Below are positions 14,943-23,291 of a stretch of DNA of 43,696 nt, piece by piece (the stretch's first letter is position 1; every line of letters starts with the position of its first letter). The notes under the pieces are model-generated. The model saw only the letters and a list, made by a program, of their open reading frames with translations, was not told the DNA's origin and made no database searches. The position numbers and the translations under genes are program-made. This DNA is from CAYHZL01 sp964361075 (GTDB taxonomy: Bacteria; Bacteroidota; Ignavibacteria; UBA10030; UBA8401), in assembly GCA_964361075.1 (NCBI GenBank), contig CAYHZL010000005.1, positions 1 through 43,696 of the forward strand, in the 5' to 3' direction.

Positions 14943-16430
14943 ATGTCGCAAAAATTTCAAAATTTGATTAATGGAAAATGGGTAGATGCAAAATCAGGAC
15001 GAACATACGAAAGTAAAAATCCAGCAAATTGGAATGATGTTGTTGGTATATTTCCGAAATCAAATAAAGAAGATGTTGATGAAGCGGTAAAGGCGGCTCG
15101 CGCTGCATTTGAAAAGTGGCGGCTTGTTCCTGCTCCTGCGCGTGGTGATATTCTGCGAAAGATTGGCGACATGCTTGTTCAACATAAAGAAGAACTCTCA
15201 CGTGAGATGACACGCGAAATGGGAAAAGTGCTTACCGAAACGCGAGGCGATGTGCAGGAAGGAATTGATACGGCGTACTATGCAGCAACAGAAGGTCGCC
15301 GTCTTTTCGGTAACACGGTTCCTTCTGAACTTCCAAATAAATTTGCGATGGCAATTCGTGTTCCGATTGGTGTCGCAGGAATTATTACACCATGGAATTT
15401 TCCACTCGCCATTCCGACATGGAAAATGTTTCCGGCAATTCTTTCCGGCAACACGGTAGTTTTCAAACCGGCAAGCGATACACCGAAACTTGCAACAATG
15501 CTTGTTGAAATTATGAACGATGCAGGATTGCCGCCCGGTGTTGTGAATATTGTTCACGGCGGCGGCAGTGAAGTTGGCAATGCAATTACGTCGCATCCCG
15601 ATGTTGATGTAATTTCATTTACCGGCTCAACTGAAATCGGGAAAAAAATATCGCGCGATGCATCGGATACATTGAAGCGAGTTTCACTCGAACTCGGCGG
15701 GAAGAACGCGCAGATTGTAATGGACGATGCTGATCTTGATCTTGCGCTTGAAGGTGTGTTGTGGGGAGCGTTTGGAACAACAGGACAGCGTTGCACAGCA
15801 ACAAGTCGTCTTATTCTGCATGAAAAAATTTACGATAAATTTTTGACAATGCTTGTTGATCGAACAAAAAAATTACGACTCGGTGATGGTTTACTTTCAA
15901 CAAGCGATGTTGGTCCGTGTGTCAACGAAAGCCAGCGTGCAACTGTACAAAGCTATGTTGAAATTGGAAAGCAAGAAGGTGCAGCATTAGTTGCCGGAGG
16001 AAATATTGCAACGAACGGAGAGTTAGCAAAAGGATGGTTCCACGAGCCGACAATTTTTGCCGATGTAACTCCGGAAATGCGAATTGCCAAAGAAGAAATT
16101 TTTGGTCCGGTGCTTTCTGTGCTTCGCGCAAAGGATTTGGAAGATGCAATCAATATTTTAAATAACACCGTGTATGGTTTGTCGTCTTCAATTTACACAC
16201 GCGATGTGAATAAAGCTTTTGTTGCTATCCGTGATATAAAAGCCGGCATTACGTACATTAATGTGCCGACAATTGGAGCCGAAGCACACATGCCGTTTGG
16301 CGGCGTCAAACAAACCGGCAACGGACATCGCGAAGGCGGATGGACAGTGTACGATTTCTATACTGAATGGAAAGCAGTCTACTTTGATTATAGCGGCAAA
16401 CTTCAACGTGCACAGATTGATAATTACTAA
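14943..16430 (+). CDS. NAD(P)-dependent aldehyde dehydrogenase, probable aminoadipate-semialdehyde dehydrogenase
   Basis: A 495-residue aldehyde dehydrogenase. Key residues are N152 in ITPWNFP, K175 in VFKPASDTP, the cofactor-loop FTGSTEIG, the general base E250 in LELGGKNAQ, and the catalytic C284 in GQRCTATSR. All are intact. The sequence does not fix the substrate. The next gene is a lysine 6-aminotransferase, whose product is 2-aminoadipate 6-semialdehyde, so oxidation of that aldehyde to 2-aminoadipate is the best inference. A good ribosome site (TGGAG) precedes the ATG. A 117-bp mobile-type element separates the two genes. Confidence 0.85.
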   Translation: MSQKFQNLINGKWVDAKSGRTYESKNPANWNDVVGIFPKSNKEDVDEAVKAARAAFEKWRLVPAPARGDILRKIGDMLVQHKEELSREMTREMGKVLTETRGDVQEGIDTAYYAATEGRRLFGNTVPSELPNKFAMAIRVPIGVAGIITPWNFPLAIPTWKMFPAILSGNTVVFKPASDTPKLATMLVEIMNDAGLPPGVVNIVHGGGSEVGNAITSHPDVDVISFTGSTEIGKKISRDASDTLKRVSLELGGKNAQIVMDDADLDLALEGVLWGAFGTTGQRCTATSRLILHEKIYDKFLTMLVDRTKKLRLGDGLLSTSDVGPCVNESQRATVQSYVEIGKQEGAALVAGGNIATNGELAKGWFHEPTIFADVTPEMRIAKEEIFGPVLSVLRAKDLEDAINILNNTVYGLSSSIYTRDVNKAFVAIRDIKAGITYINVPTIGAEAHMPFGGVKQTGNGHREGGWTVYDFYTEWKAVYFDYSGKLQRAQIDNY

Positions 16431-16437
16431 TACAACA

Positions 16438-16464
16438 CTTTTAACTTTTCACTTTTAACTTTTT
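16438..16464. repeat. Inverted copy of the AAAAGTTA simple repeat
   Basis: CACTTTTAACTTTT-type tandem units directly after the aldehyde dehydrogenase stop; read on the minus strand they are the same AAAAGTTA unit as at 4236-4266. Confidence 0.6.
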
Positions 16465-16541
16465 ATGACTGGACGTCCTTACATAATTTCTTTATTTGAA
16501 CATCTCGAATTTTTTTGAAGACATCTTTCTTCTTTACACAT

Positions 16542-16658
16542 GGGCATCTCTAAAAACCTTCAAGGTTTATCTTGACCAAATTTTGTGATGTTAAAATTTT
16601 ATGTACATCGCGAAAATAAAAACCTTGAAGGTTTCGTAACTAGTTTTTAGAGATGCCC
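16542..16658. mobile_element. MITE-like element, GGGCATCTCTAAAAAC family, copy 2
   Basis: A 117-bp element with perfect 16-bp inverted ends GGGCATCTCTAAAAAC. It is flanked by direct ACAT at 16538-16541 and 16659-16662, a non-palindromic 4-bp target duplication. Inside, ACCTTCAAGGTTT-type inverted units lie next to each end. The copy at 43587 is the same element in the opposite orientation, with three differences over the 110 bases visible there. It sits 41 nt before the lysine aminotransferase start. Confidence 0.85.
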
Positions 16659-16698
16659 ACATATTATTTTATCTACTATTTAAGAATGAGAGGATGTC

Positions 16699-18102
16699 AT
16701 GATTCAGAATACTGTTACAGAAAAAAAATCAACAGAAAAATCTACGAACGGAACAAAAAATAATTTCTCTCCGGTTCATGTTGAACCGAGAGATGTGCAC
16801 GAAACACTTGCCAAACACATGCTTACCGATGGATTTGATATTGTTCTTGATTTGAAAAAAAGCAAAGGCAATTATCTTTACGATTCGCGCAGCAACAAAC
16901 GCTATTTAGATTTTTTTTCGTTCTTTGCTTCGAATGCACTTGGCATGAATCATCCTAAATTAGACAACGATGAATTCAAACAAAAACTTGGCTATGTTGC
17001 GGTGAACAAACCTTCCAACTCCGATATTTATACAGTTGAAATGGCGGAATTTGTAGAAACGTTTTACCGCGTTGCACAACCGGAGTATTTGCCGTATGCT
17101 TTTTATGTTGATGGCGGCGGATTGGCAATTGAAAATGCGTTGAAGGTAGCATTTGATTGGAAGGTTCGTAAAAATTTTGTGAAAGGATACACGGAAGAAC
17201 GCGGACGTCAGGTAATTCATTTTCGTCATGCGTTTCACGGACGCACCGGCTACACAATGTCCCTTACGAACACCGACCCGGTGAAAACAAAATATTATCC
17301 AAAATTCAAATGGCCGCGAATTATTAATCCTGCAATTCGCTTTCCACTGAACGAAGAAAATCTTGCTCACGTAATAAAAGAAGAAGAACTCGCGGTCTCG
17401 CAAATTAAAGATGCAATCACCAACAACCCTGATGATATTGCAGCATTGATTATTGAACCGATACAAAGTGAAGGCGGCGATAATCATTTCCGCAAAGAAT
17501 TCTTTTTACAACTGCGCCAGATATGTGATGAGAATGAAATTCTTTTCATCTTCGATGAAGTGCAAACAGGCATCGGCTTAACGGGAAAAATGTGGGCACA
17601 CCAGCATTTTGTTGAACCGGATTTAATTGCGTTTGGAAAGAAAACACATGTCTGTGGTTGTCTTGCAAGTAAATGTATTGATGATGTGCTTGATAATGTA
17701 TTTCGCAAACCAAGCAGAATCAATTCTACTTTTGGTGGGAATTTAGTTGACATGGTACGCTTCACCAGAATTCTCGAAGTCATAGAAGAAGATAATTTGG
17801 TAGAGAACGCACGTGTGCAAGGAGAGTTTTTGTTGAGCGAAATTCAAAAACTTTCAGAGGAATTTCCGGAATTAGTTTCGAATCCGCGCGGTAAAGGTTT
17901 ATTGTGTGCAATGGATTTGGATACTGCGCTCAATCGTGATCAATTGCGTGTGAAAGCGTATGAAGAAGGTCTTATTCTTATCGGCTGCGGCGATCGTGCG
18001 ATTCGTTTTCGTCCGTCGCTCACAATTCAGAAAAGCGAATTAGAAGAAGGTATGAAAATTATTCGAAAAGCATTGAGTGAATTAGTAGTTGGAGATTTGT
18101 AA
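16699..18102 (+). CDS. lat: L-lysine 6-aminotransferase
   Basis: A 467-residue class III PLP aminotransferase moving the epsilon-amino group of lysine to 2-oxoglutarate, giving 2-aminoadipate 6-semialdehyde and glutamate. It resembles the mycobacterial and actinomycete LAT enzymes rather than ornithine or GABA aminotransferases: HVEPRDVHETLAKHMLTDG at the start, DGGGLAIENALKVAFDWK, HAFHGRTGYT, the cofactor aspartate D286 in IFDEVQTG, the PLP lysine K314 (in AFGKKTHVCG), and NSTFGGNLVDMVR. The aldehyde dehydrogenase upstream completes the step to 2-aminoadipate. In other bacteria the same route serves lysine breakdown, stress-linked persistence, or beta-lactam precursor supply; no beta-lactam genes are visible here. 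Confidence 0.92.
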   Translation: MIQNTVTEKKSTEKSTNGTKNNFSPVHVEPRDVHETLAKHMLTDGFDIVLDLKKSKGNYLYDSRSNKRYLDFFSFFASNALGMNHPKLDNDEFKQKLGYVAVNKPSNSDIYTVEMAEFVETFYRVAQPEYLPYAFYVDGGGLAIENALKVAFDWKVRKNFVKGYTEERGRQVIHFRHAFHGRTGYTMSLTNTDPVKTKYYPKFKWPRIINPAIRFPLNEENLAHVIKEEELAVSQIKDAITNNPDDIAALIIEPIQSEGGDNHFRKEFFLQLRQICDENEILFIFDEVQTGIGLTGKMWAHQHFVEPDLIAFGKKTHVCGCLASKCIDDVLDNVFRKPSRINSTFGGNLVDMVRFTRILEVIEEDNLVENARVQGEFLLSEIQKLSEEFPELVSNPRGKGLLCAMDLDTALNRDQLRVKAYEEGLILIGCGDRAIRFRPSLTIQKSELEEGMKIIRKALSELVVGDL

Positions 18103-18162
18103 TAGTACCATTTACTCTCATCAAAGATGGAGTCCATCTTACTACAAGATTATTTTATAATT

Positions 18163-19005
18163 ATGGAAACACTTTCAACAGAAAAAAATCCTCTACATCT
18201 TAATCCAACATTTGTAAAAAAAATGTTGGTAGATTTTCTTCGCGATGAAACCCGCAATGCAGGTTTTACAAAGGCAGTACTGGGCTTATCGGGTGGAATT
18301 GATTCAGCAGTCTCTGCTTTTTTAGTTGCAGAAGCGCTTGGTGCAGAAAATGTTTTCGCTGTGATGATGCCGTACAAAACAAGTTCACCGGAAAGCAAAG
18401 CCGATGCAGAATTAATTGTGAAGCAACTCGGCATTCGCTCCGAACTTGTTGACGTTACTTCGATGGTTGATCCGTTATTTCAATCTCAGAATATTAACGA
18501 TAATCTTCGCCGTGGAAATATTATGGCACGTGCGCGCATGATTGTCTTGTACGATATTTCTCAGCGAGAGAAAGCGTTGGTGATCGGCACATCAAACAAG
18601 ACAGAAGGAATGTTGGGATACGGAACATTGTTCGGCGATATGGCATGTGCGTTAAATCCTCTCGGCGATTTATATAAAACACAGATATGGCAATTAGCAG
18701 AAGCGCTTGGTGTGCCGGAAAAACTTATTCGAAAAAAACCAACCGCCGATTTGTGGGAAGGGCAAACCGATGAAGGCGAACTTGGTTTTACATACCACGA
18801 TGTTGATTTATTGTTATTTCATTTAATTGATGAACGACGTACCGATGATGAATTGGTACAGATGGGATTTGAGAAAAATTTTATTCAACAGATTAAGCGC
18901 AAGGTACAAGTGAATCAGTTTAAAAGACGACCGCCGCTGATTGCAAAAATTTCTCATCGAACAATTAATGTTGATTTTCGGTACGCCAGAGATTGGGGAA
19001 TTTGA
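18163..19005 (+). CDS. nadE: NH3-dependent NAD+ synthetase
   Basis: A 280-residue enzyme that adenylates and amidates nicotinate adenine dinucleotide, the last step of NAD synthesis. The PP-loop SGGIDSA is at 43-49. Further conserved parts are VIGTSNKTEGMLGYGTLFGD and KKPTADLWEGQTDEGELGF. There is no nitrilase-type glutaminase domain, so it uses free ammonia or an external amidotransferase. The frame is open back to an ATG at 18127, but those 12 codons lie in a short palindromic repeat (AGATGGAGTCCATCT, 18126-18140), so the ATG at 18163 is the better start, although no clear ribosome site precedes it. Confidence 0.92.
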   Translation: METLSTEKNPLHLNPTFVKKMLVDFLRDETRNAGFTKAVLGLSGGIDSAVSAFLVAEALGAENVFAVMMPYKTSSPESKADAELIVKQLGIRSELVDVTSMVDPLFQSQNINDNLRRGNIMARARMIVLYDISQREKALVIGTSNKTEGMLGYGTLFGDMACALNPLGDLYKTQIWQLAEALGVPEKLIRKKPTADLWEGQTDEGELGFTYHDVDLLLFHLIDERRTDDELVQMGFEKNFIQQIKRKVQVNQFKRRPPLIAKISHRTINVDFRYARDWGI

Positions 19006-19054
19006 TAACGATGTGGCGCGGAACGCCATGCCGTACAGCGGCAAAGGATGAATT

Positions 19055-19804
19055 ATGAATTACGAAAATCAGAATGGTTCATCTTTCATCTTTCATCCCT
19101 CATCTTTGAAAACAGAAAAAGTAATTGGTGAAGGTGGTGTTTTGTATATCGTTCCAACTCCGATTGGAAATTTAGAAGACATCACATTACGCGCGCTGAA
19201 AGTTCTTTCCGCTGTAGATATAGTTGCCGCAGAAGATACACGCACAACAAAATTTTTACTCGATCATTACAACATTCAAAAACCACTGCTCAGTTTTTTT
19301 TCACACAACGAAGCCGCCCGCGTTCCGCAAATAATTGAAAAGCTGCAACAGGGAAATTCTGTAGCAATTGTTTCTGATGCCGGCACGCCGGGAATTTCTG
19401 ATCCTGCATATTCAATTATCAATGCGGCAATTCAAAACAACATTACCATAGTTGCGTTGCCCGGACCGACTGCGTTTGTTCCAGCGCTCGTTGCCAGCGG
19501 ATTTTCAACCCACTCGTTTGTGTTCGAGGGATTTCTTCCGCATAAAAAAGGACGACACACAAAGCTGCAACAATTGAAAACCGAAACACGGACGATGGTA
19601 TTTTATGAATCGCCGCATCGCATTCTTCGCACGCTGAACGATATTCTTGAAGTAATGGGAGACAGGAAAGCTGTCATTGGCAGGGAACTTACAAAAAAAT
19701 TTGAAGAAATTGTCCGCGGCAATCTTTCATCACTTATTGCAGAGTTTACACGCCGTTCAGTAAAAGGGGAATTCGTACTTATCGTTGACGGATTAGAAGA
19801 GTAA
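19055..19804 (+). CDS. rsmI: 16S rRNA (cytidine-1402-2'-O)-methyltransferase
   Basis: A 249-residue tetrapyrrole-methylase-fold enzyme that methylates the ribose of C1402 in the 16S rRNA decoding centre using S-adenosylmethionine. Family blocks: LYIVPTPIGNLEDITLRAL, AAEDTRTTKFLL, VSDAGTPGISDPAY, LPGPTAFVPALVASGF, FEGFLPHKKGRH, and FYESPHRI. Most family members start a few residues before LYIVPTPIG. Here about 28 residues precede it, and they are coded by TCATCTTTCATC-type simple repeat, so the true start may be later, for example a TTG at 19142. The 19006-19054 gap carries a GCCGTACAGCGGC-type short repeat. Confidence 0.93.
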   Translation: MNYENQNGSSFIFHPSSLKTEKVIGEGGVLYIVPTPIGNLEDITLRALKVLSAVDIVAAEDTRTTKFLLDHYNIQKPLLSFFSHNEAARVPQIIEKLQQGNSVAIVSDAGTPGISDPAYSIINAAIQNNITIVALPGPTAFVPALVASGFSTHSFVFEGFLPHKKGRHTKLQQLKTETRTMVFYESPHRILRTLNDILEVMGDRKAVIGRELTKKFEEIVRGNLSSLIAEFTRRSVKGEFVLIVDGLEE

Positions 19805-19822
19805 CTTTTTCAAACTCATTTC

Positions 19823-19851
19823 TTGACTTCCCACTTTCTTTGTATTATATT
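19823..19851 (+). promoter_or_regulatory. Probable groES promoter
   Basis: TTGACT at 19823-19828 and TATATT at 19846-19851 are 17 bases apart, a good sigma-70 arrangement. The -10 box overlaps the left arm of the CIRCE operator, so repressor binding would block RNA polymerase. Confidence 0.65.
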
Positions 19852-19876
19852 AGCACTCATAAGGCGAGAGTGCTAA
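19850..19876. promoter_or_regulatory. CIRCE operator (HrcA binding site)
   Basis: TTAGCACTC - nine bases - GAGTGCTAA, a perfect match to the CIRCE consensus including spacer length. HrcA binds this site and represses groES-groEL until heat or misfolded protein draws GroEL away. hrcA itself is not in the window. The site lies 62 nt before the groES start, in the transcribed leader or at its beginning. Confidence 0.95.
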
Positions 19877-19937
19877 ACAAGCAACACGCCAAAAAGTGTT
19901 AAAATGCAATCAATTTCAATAATTTACGGAGGTTCGC

Positions 19938-20228
19938 ATGAAATTACATCCTTTAGCAGACAGAATTGTTGTAAAACCAGCTGAAGCTGATGAAACAACA
20001 AAGGGCGGTATTTATCTTCCCGACACAGCAAGAGAAAAACCGGTGTGGGGCGAGGTAATTGCCACAGGTCCGGGAAAAACTACCGATGAAGGTAAAAAAG
20101 TTCCGATGGAAGTAAAAGTCGGAGATAAAGTATTGTACGGAAAATATTCCGGAACTGAAGTTAGCGTTGATGGACAAGAAGTACTCATTATGCGTGAAAG
20201 CGACATCTTCGCTATCATGCCGAAATAA
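19938..20228 (+). CDS. groS: Co-chaperonin GroES
   Basis: A 96-residue protein forming the heptameric lid of the GroEL folding chamber. It starts MKLHPLADRIVVKPAEAD, has the mobile loop with GGIYLPDTA, and ends with the typical RESDIFAIM. A strong GGAGG ribosome site is at 19928-19932. It is controlled by the CIRCE operator just upstream and followed after 35 nt by groL. Confidence 0.97.
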   Translation: MKLHPLADRIVVKPAEADETTKGGIYLPDTAREKPVWGEVIATGPGKTTDEGKKVPMEVKVGDKVLYGKYSGTEVSVDGQEVLIMRESDIFAIMPK

Positions 20229-20263
20229 TAAAACGAACATAATACTAAAAGGAGTATCATACT

Positions 20264-21901
20264 ATGGCAGCAAAAAATATTCAATACGATTTTGATGCAC
20301 GTGCTGCATTAAAACGTGGCGTTGACCAACTTGCAAATGCTGTAAGGGTAACGCTCGGTCCGAAGGGACGTAATGTTGTTATCGACAAAAAATTTGGCGC
20401 ACCAACAATTACAAAAGATGGTGTTACAGTTGCAAAAGAAATTGAACTTGAAGATCCAATTGAAAACATGGGCGCGCAAATGGTTCGTGAAGTTGCTTCC
20501 AAAACATCAGATGTTGCCGGTGATGGAACAACAACAGCGACTGTTCTTGCTCAGGCAATTGTTCGCGAAGGTTTAAAGAATGTTACTGCCGGTGCAAATC
20601 CAATGGATTTGAAACGCGGTATTGATCTTGGCGTTACTGCAGTTGTTGCTGCATTGAAAAAAATGAGCCGGCCTGTTGAAGGCAAAAAAGAAATTGCACA
20701 GATCGGTACCATTTCTGCGAATAACGATACCACAATCGGAAATTTAATTGCCGATGCAATGGAAAAAGTTGGTAAAGACGGCGTTATCACAGTTGAAGAA
20801 GCAAAAGGTACAGAGACACATGTAGATTTTGTTGAAGGTATGCAGTTCGATCGCGGTTATCTTTCTCCGTATTTTGTTACCGATGCAGATTCAATGGAAG
20901 CTACGCTTGAAGATCCACTCATCCTCATCCACGATAAAAAAATCAGTGCGATGAAAGATCTTCTCCCGATTCTTGAGAAGTCAGCACAATCCGGCCGCTC
21001 AATGCTTATCATTGCAGAAGAAGTTGAAGGCGAAGCTCTTGCAACACTTGTAGTCAATAAAATTCGTGGTACGTTGCGTATTGTTGCAGTAAAAGCTCCG
21101 GGCTTTGGCGATCGTCGTAAAGCGATGCTTGATGATATTGCCACATTAACCGGCGCTCAAGTTATCTCTGAAGAAAAAGGATATAAACTTGAAAACGCAA
21201 CTTTAGCATATCTTGGCACAGCAAAGAAAATTGTTGTTGATAAGGACAACACTACAATTGTTGAAGGCGCTGGTAAAAAAGAAGATATCAAAAAACGCAT
21301 CAACGAAATCAAATCGCAAATTGAAAAAACAACATCTGATTACGATAAAGAAAAATTGCAAGAACGCCTTGCAAAACTTTCCGGTGGTGTTGCGGTATTG
21401 AAAATTGGTGCGTCGACTGAAGTTGAAATGAAAGAAAAGAAAGCACGCGTTGAAGATGCGCTTCATGCAACACGCGCTGCAGTTGAAGAAGGTATTGTGC
21501 CGGGTGGCGGCGTTGCACTCATTCGCTCAATTCCAGCATTAGACGCAACGAAGGGCGCAAATGTCGATCAACAGACCGGTATTGAAATACTTCGCCGTTC
21601 ACTCGAAGAACCAATTCGTCAAATTGTTGCGAATGCAGGTTTGGAAGGTTCCGTTGTTGTTGATAAAGTAAAAAATGGAAAAGGTGATTTCGGATTCAAT
21701 GCGCTTACTGAAGTGTATGAAGATCTCGTTAAAGCTGGCGTTATCGATCCGACCAAGGTAACACGCGTTGCAGTTGAAAATGCAGCGAGCGTTGCCTCAT
21801 TGCTTTTAACAACTGAAGCAACCATCGTTGAAAAACCGGAAGAAAAAAAGACATCAATGCCTCAGATGCAGGGCGGTGGTGGAATGGGTGATATGTATTA
21901 A
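20264..21901 (+). CDS. groL: Chaperonin GroEL
   Basis: A 545-residue chaperonin subunit that forms the double-ring ATP-driven folding chamber with GroES. ATP-site motifs are LGPKGRNVV and AGDGTTTATVLA. The signature AAVEEGIVPGGG near residue 405 is present. The C-terminal tail has the usual Gly-Met-rich end (QMQGGGGMGDMY). There is a good AGGAG site before the ATG. Two hairpins follow, the second a clear terminator at 21949-21985. Only one groEL is seen here. Confidence 0.98.
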   Translation: MAAKNIQYDFDARAALKRGVDQLANAVRVTLGPKGRNVVIDKKFGAPTITKDGVTVAKEIELEDPIENMGAQMVREVASKTSDVAGDGTTTATVLAQAIVREGLKNVTAGANPMDLKRGIDLGVTAVVAALKKMSRPVEGKKEIAQIGTISANNDTTIGNLIADAMEKVGKDGVITVEEAKGTETHVDFVEGMQFDRGYLSPYFVTDADSMEATLEDPLILIHDKKISAMKDLLPILEKSAQSGRSMLIIAEEVEGEALATLVVNKIRGTLRIVAVKAPGFGDRRKAMLDDIATLTGAQVISEEKGYKLENATLAYLGTAKKIVVDKDNTTIVEGAGKKEDIKKRINEIKSQIEKTTSDYDKEKLQERLAKLSGGVAVLKIGASTEVEMKEKKARVEDALHATRAAVEEGIVPGGGVALIRSIPALDATKGANVDQQTGIEILRRSLEEPIRQIVANAGLEGSVVVDKVKNGKGDFGFNALTEVYEDLVKAGVIDPTKVTRVAVENAASVASLLLTTEATIVEKPEEKKTSMPQMQGGGGMGDMY

Positions 21902-21909
21902 AAATAAAA

Positions 21910-21940
21910 TGTCTGACACCTTTGAGGTGTCTGACTTTTT
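21910..21940 (+). terminator. First hairpin after groL
   Basis: Stem GACACCT / AGGTGTC with a TTG loop, extended by GTC/GAC across a T-T mismatch, followed by TTTTTTG. It may act as a first terminator, and it shares the TGTCTGAC arm with the hairpin at 1324-1343. Confidence 0.6.
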
Positions 21941-21948
21941 TGTTTGTG

Positions 21949-21985
21949 AAAACCCTCAGTCAAAGTACTTGGCTGAGGGTTTTTT
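21949..21985 (+). terminator. Rho-independent terminator of groES-groL
   Basis: Eleven-base stem AAAACCCTCAG / CTGAGGGTTTT around a 13-nt loop, followed by further T residues. It is a clear transcription stop for the chaperonin operon. Confidence 0.85.
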
Positions 21986-22058
21986 ATTTAGCAATGTTTT
22001 TCTATATTTGTTCGGTCTTATTTTATTATTTCACATATCACAATCGGAAAAAATACTG

Positions 22059-23261
22059 ATGAATATAGTCATGGATGAAAAGGTTGCACTCATTCAAAAA
22101 AAATTACGTGAAACAAATTTAGATGGCTGGCTGCTGTATAATTTTCGTCAATCAAATATATTTGCTACCAAAGTGCTTGCATTGCCGTCGCATTTAACAC
22201 AAATGAGACGGTATTTTTATTTTATTCCTGCCGAAGGAACGCCGCAAAAATTGGCACATGGAATCGAACAATATAACTTAGATCATCTGCCAGGTGAAAA
22301 AACCGTGTATGTTAGTTGGCAATCGTTGGAAGATGGTGTGAAGAAAATTTTAGGGAATACGAAAAATGTTGCGATGGAATATTCTCCGAACAATGCCATT
22401 CCTTATGTTTCCAAAGTGGATGCGGGAACGGTTGAGTTTGTGCGATCGTTCGGAGTGAATGTGTCTTCCTCTGCCGACATTGTGCAGTATTTTGAGGCGC
22501 GATTGACGGAGGAGCAATATGCCGATCAATTAGAGACATCATTAATATTGCGAAAGACTGTCGATGTTGCTTTTTCTTTTATCGGTGAACAGTTGCGTAC
22601 GAATCAAAAAGTGACGGAGTACGATGTGCAGCAACGCATGGCGCAATATTTTATAGAGAACGGATTACAGTACGGCGATGCGCCGAATTGTTCCGTGAAT
22701 GCTAACGGTGCGAATCCGCACTATGAACCGACAAAAGAAATTTTCTCTGAAATTAAACATGGGGATTATGTTCTTATTGACTTATGGGCAAAAAAAAATA
22801 AACAGGGATCAATCTTTTCCGATATTGCATGGGTGGCATACACAGGCGATACAATTCCCGAAAAATATCAACAGGTATTTGATGTTGTAAAAGGTGCACG
22901 TGATTCGGCAGTTTCTTTTCTTTCCACAGAATTTGCTGCAGGGCGCAAAGTGCGCGGCTGTGATGTGGATGATGTCGCTCGAAAGTATGTTGTAGATCGC
23001 GGATATGGAGAATACTTTATTCATCGAACAGGGCACAGTCTTGGAGAAGAAGTTCATGGTAACGGTGCGAACATCGATAATCTTGAAACACATGACGAGC
23101 GAGAAATTATTCCGGAGACATGCTTTACCATCGAACCGGGAATTTATTTGCCGAATGAGTTTGGCATTCGGTTAGAAATTGATGTGTACATTTCGAAAAA
23201 TAGAGAAGTGATTTTGCTCGGTGATAAAATTCAAAATGAAATTGTTACAATTGATTGTTGA
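22059..23261 (+). CDS. M24-family metallopeptidase, Xaa-Pro aminopeptidase-like
   Basis: A cytoplasmic peptidase of 400 residues, predicted to remove an N-terminal residue next to proline. The N-terminal creatinase-like domain begins VALIQKKLRETNLDGWLLYNFRQ. The C-terminal pita-bread domain has all five metal ligands: two Asp in VLIDLWAKKN and SIFSDIAW, His in HRTGHSLGEEVHG, Glu in FTIEPGIYLP, and Glu in IRLEIDVYI. The frame is open back to 21828, inside groL and through its terminators, so the start is at 22059 (MNIVMDEK) or 22071 (MDEK). I use 22059. Substrate preference cannot be read from the sequence. Confidence 0.88.
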   Translation: MNIVMDEKVALIQKKLRETNLDGWLLYNFRQSNIFATKVLALPSHLTQMRRYFYFIPAEGTPQKLAHGIEQYNLDHLPGEKTVYVSWQSLEDGVKKILGNTKNVAMEYSPNNAIPYVSKVDAGTVEFVRSFGVNVSSSADIVQYFEARLTEEQYADQLETSLILRKTVDVAFSFIGEQLRTNQKVTEYDVQQRMAQYFIENGLQYGDAPNCSVNANGANPHYEPTKEIFSEIKHGDYVLIDLWAKKNKQGSIFSDIAWVAYTGDTIPEKYQQVFDVVKGARDSAVSFLSTEFAAGRKVRGCDVDDVARKYVVDRGYGEYFIHRTGHSLGEEVHGNGANIDNLETHDEREIIPETCFTIEPGIYLPNEFGIRLEIDVYISKNREVILLGDKIQNEIVTIDC

Positions 23262-23291
23262 CAAACGTATACAATATAAAAGGAGCATAGT

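Noticed and set aside
21828..22058. N-terminal extension of the M24 peptidase starting inside groL
   Set aside because: It would cross two terminator hairpins and does not resemble the family.
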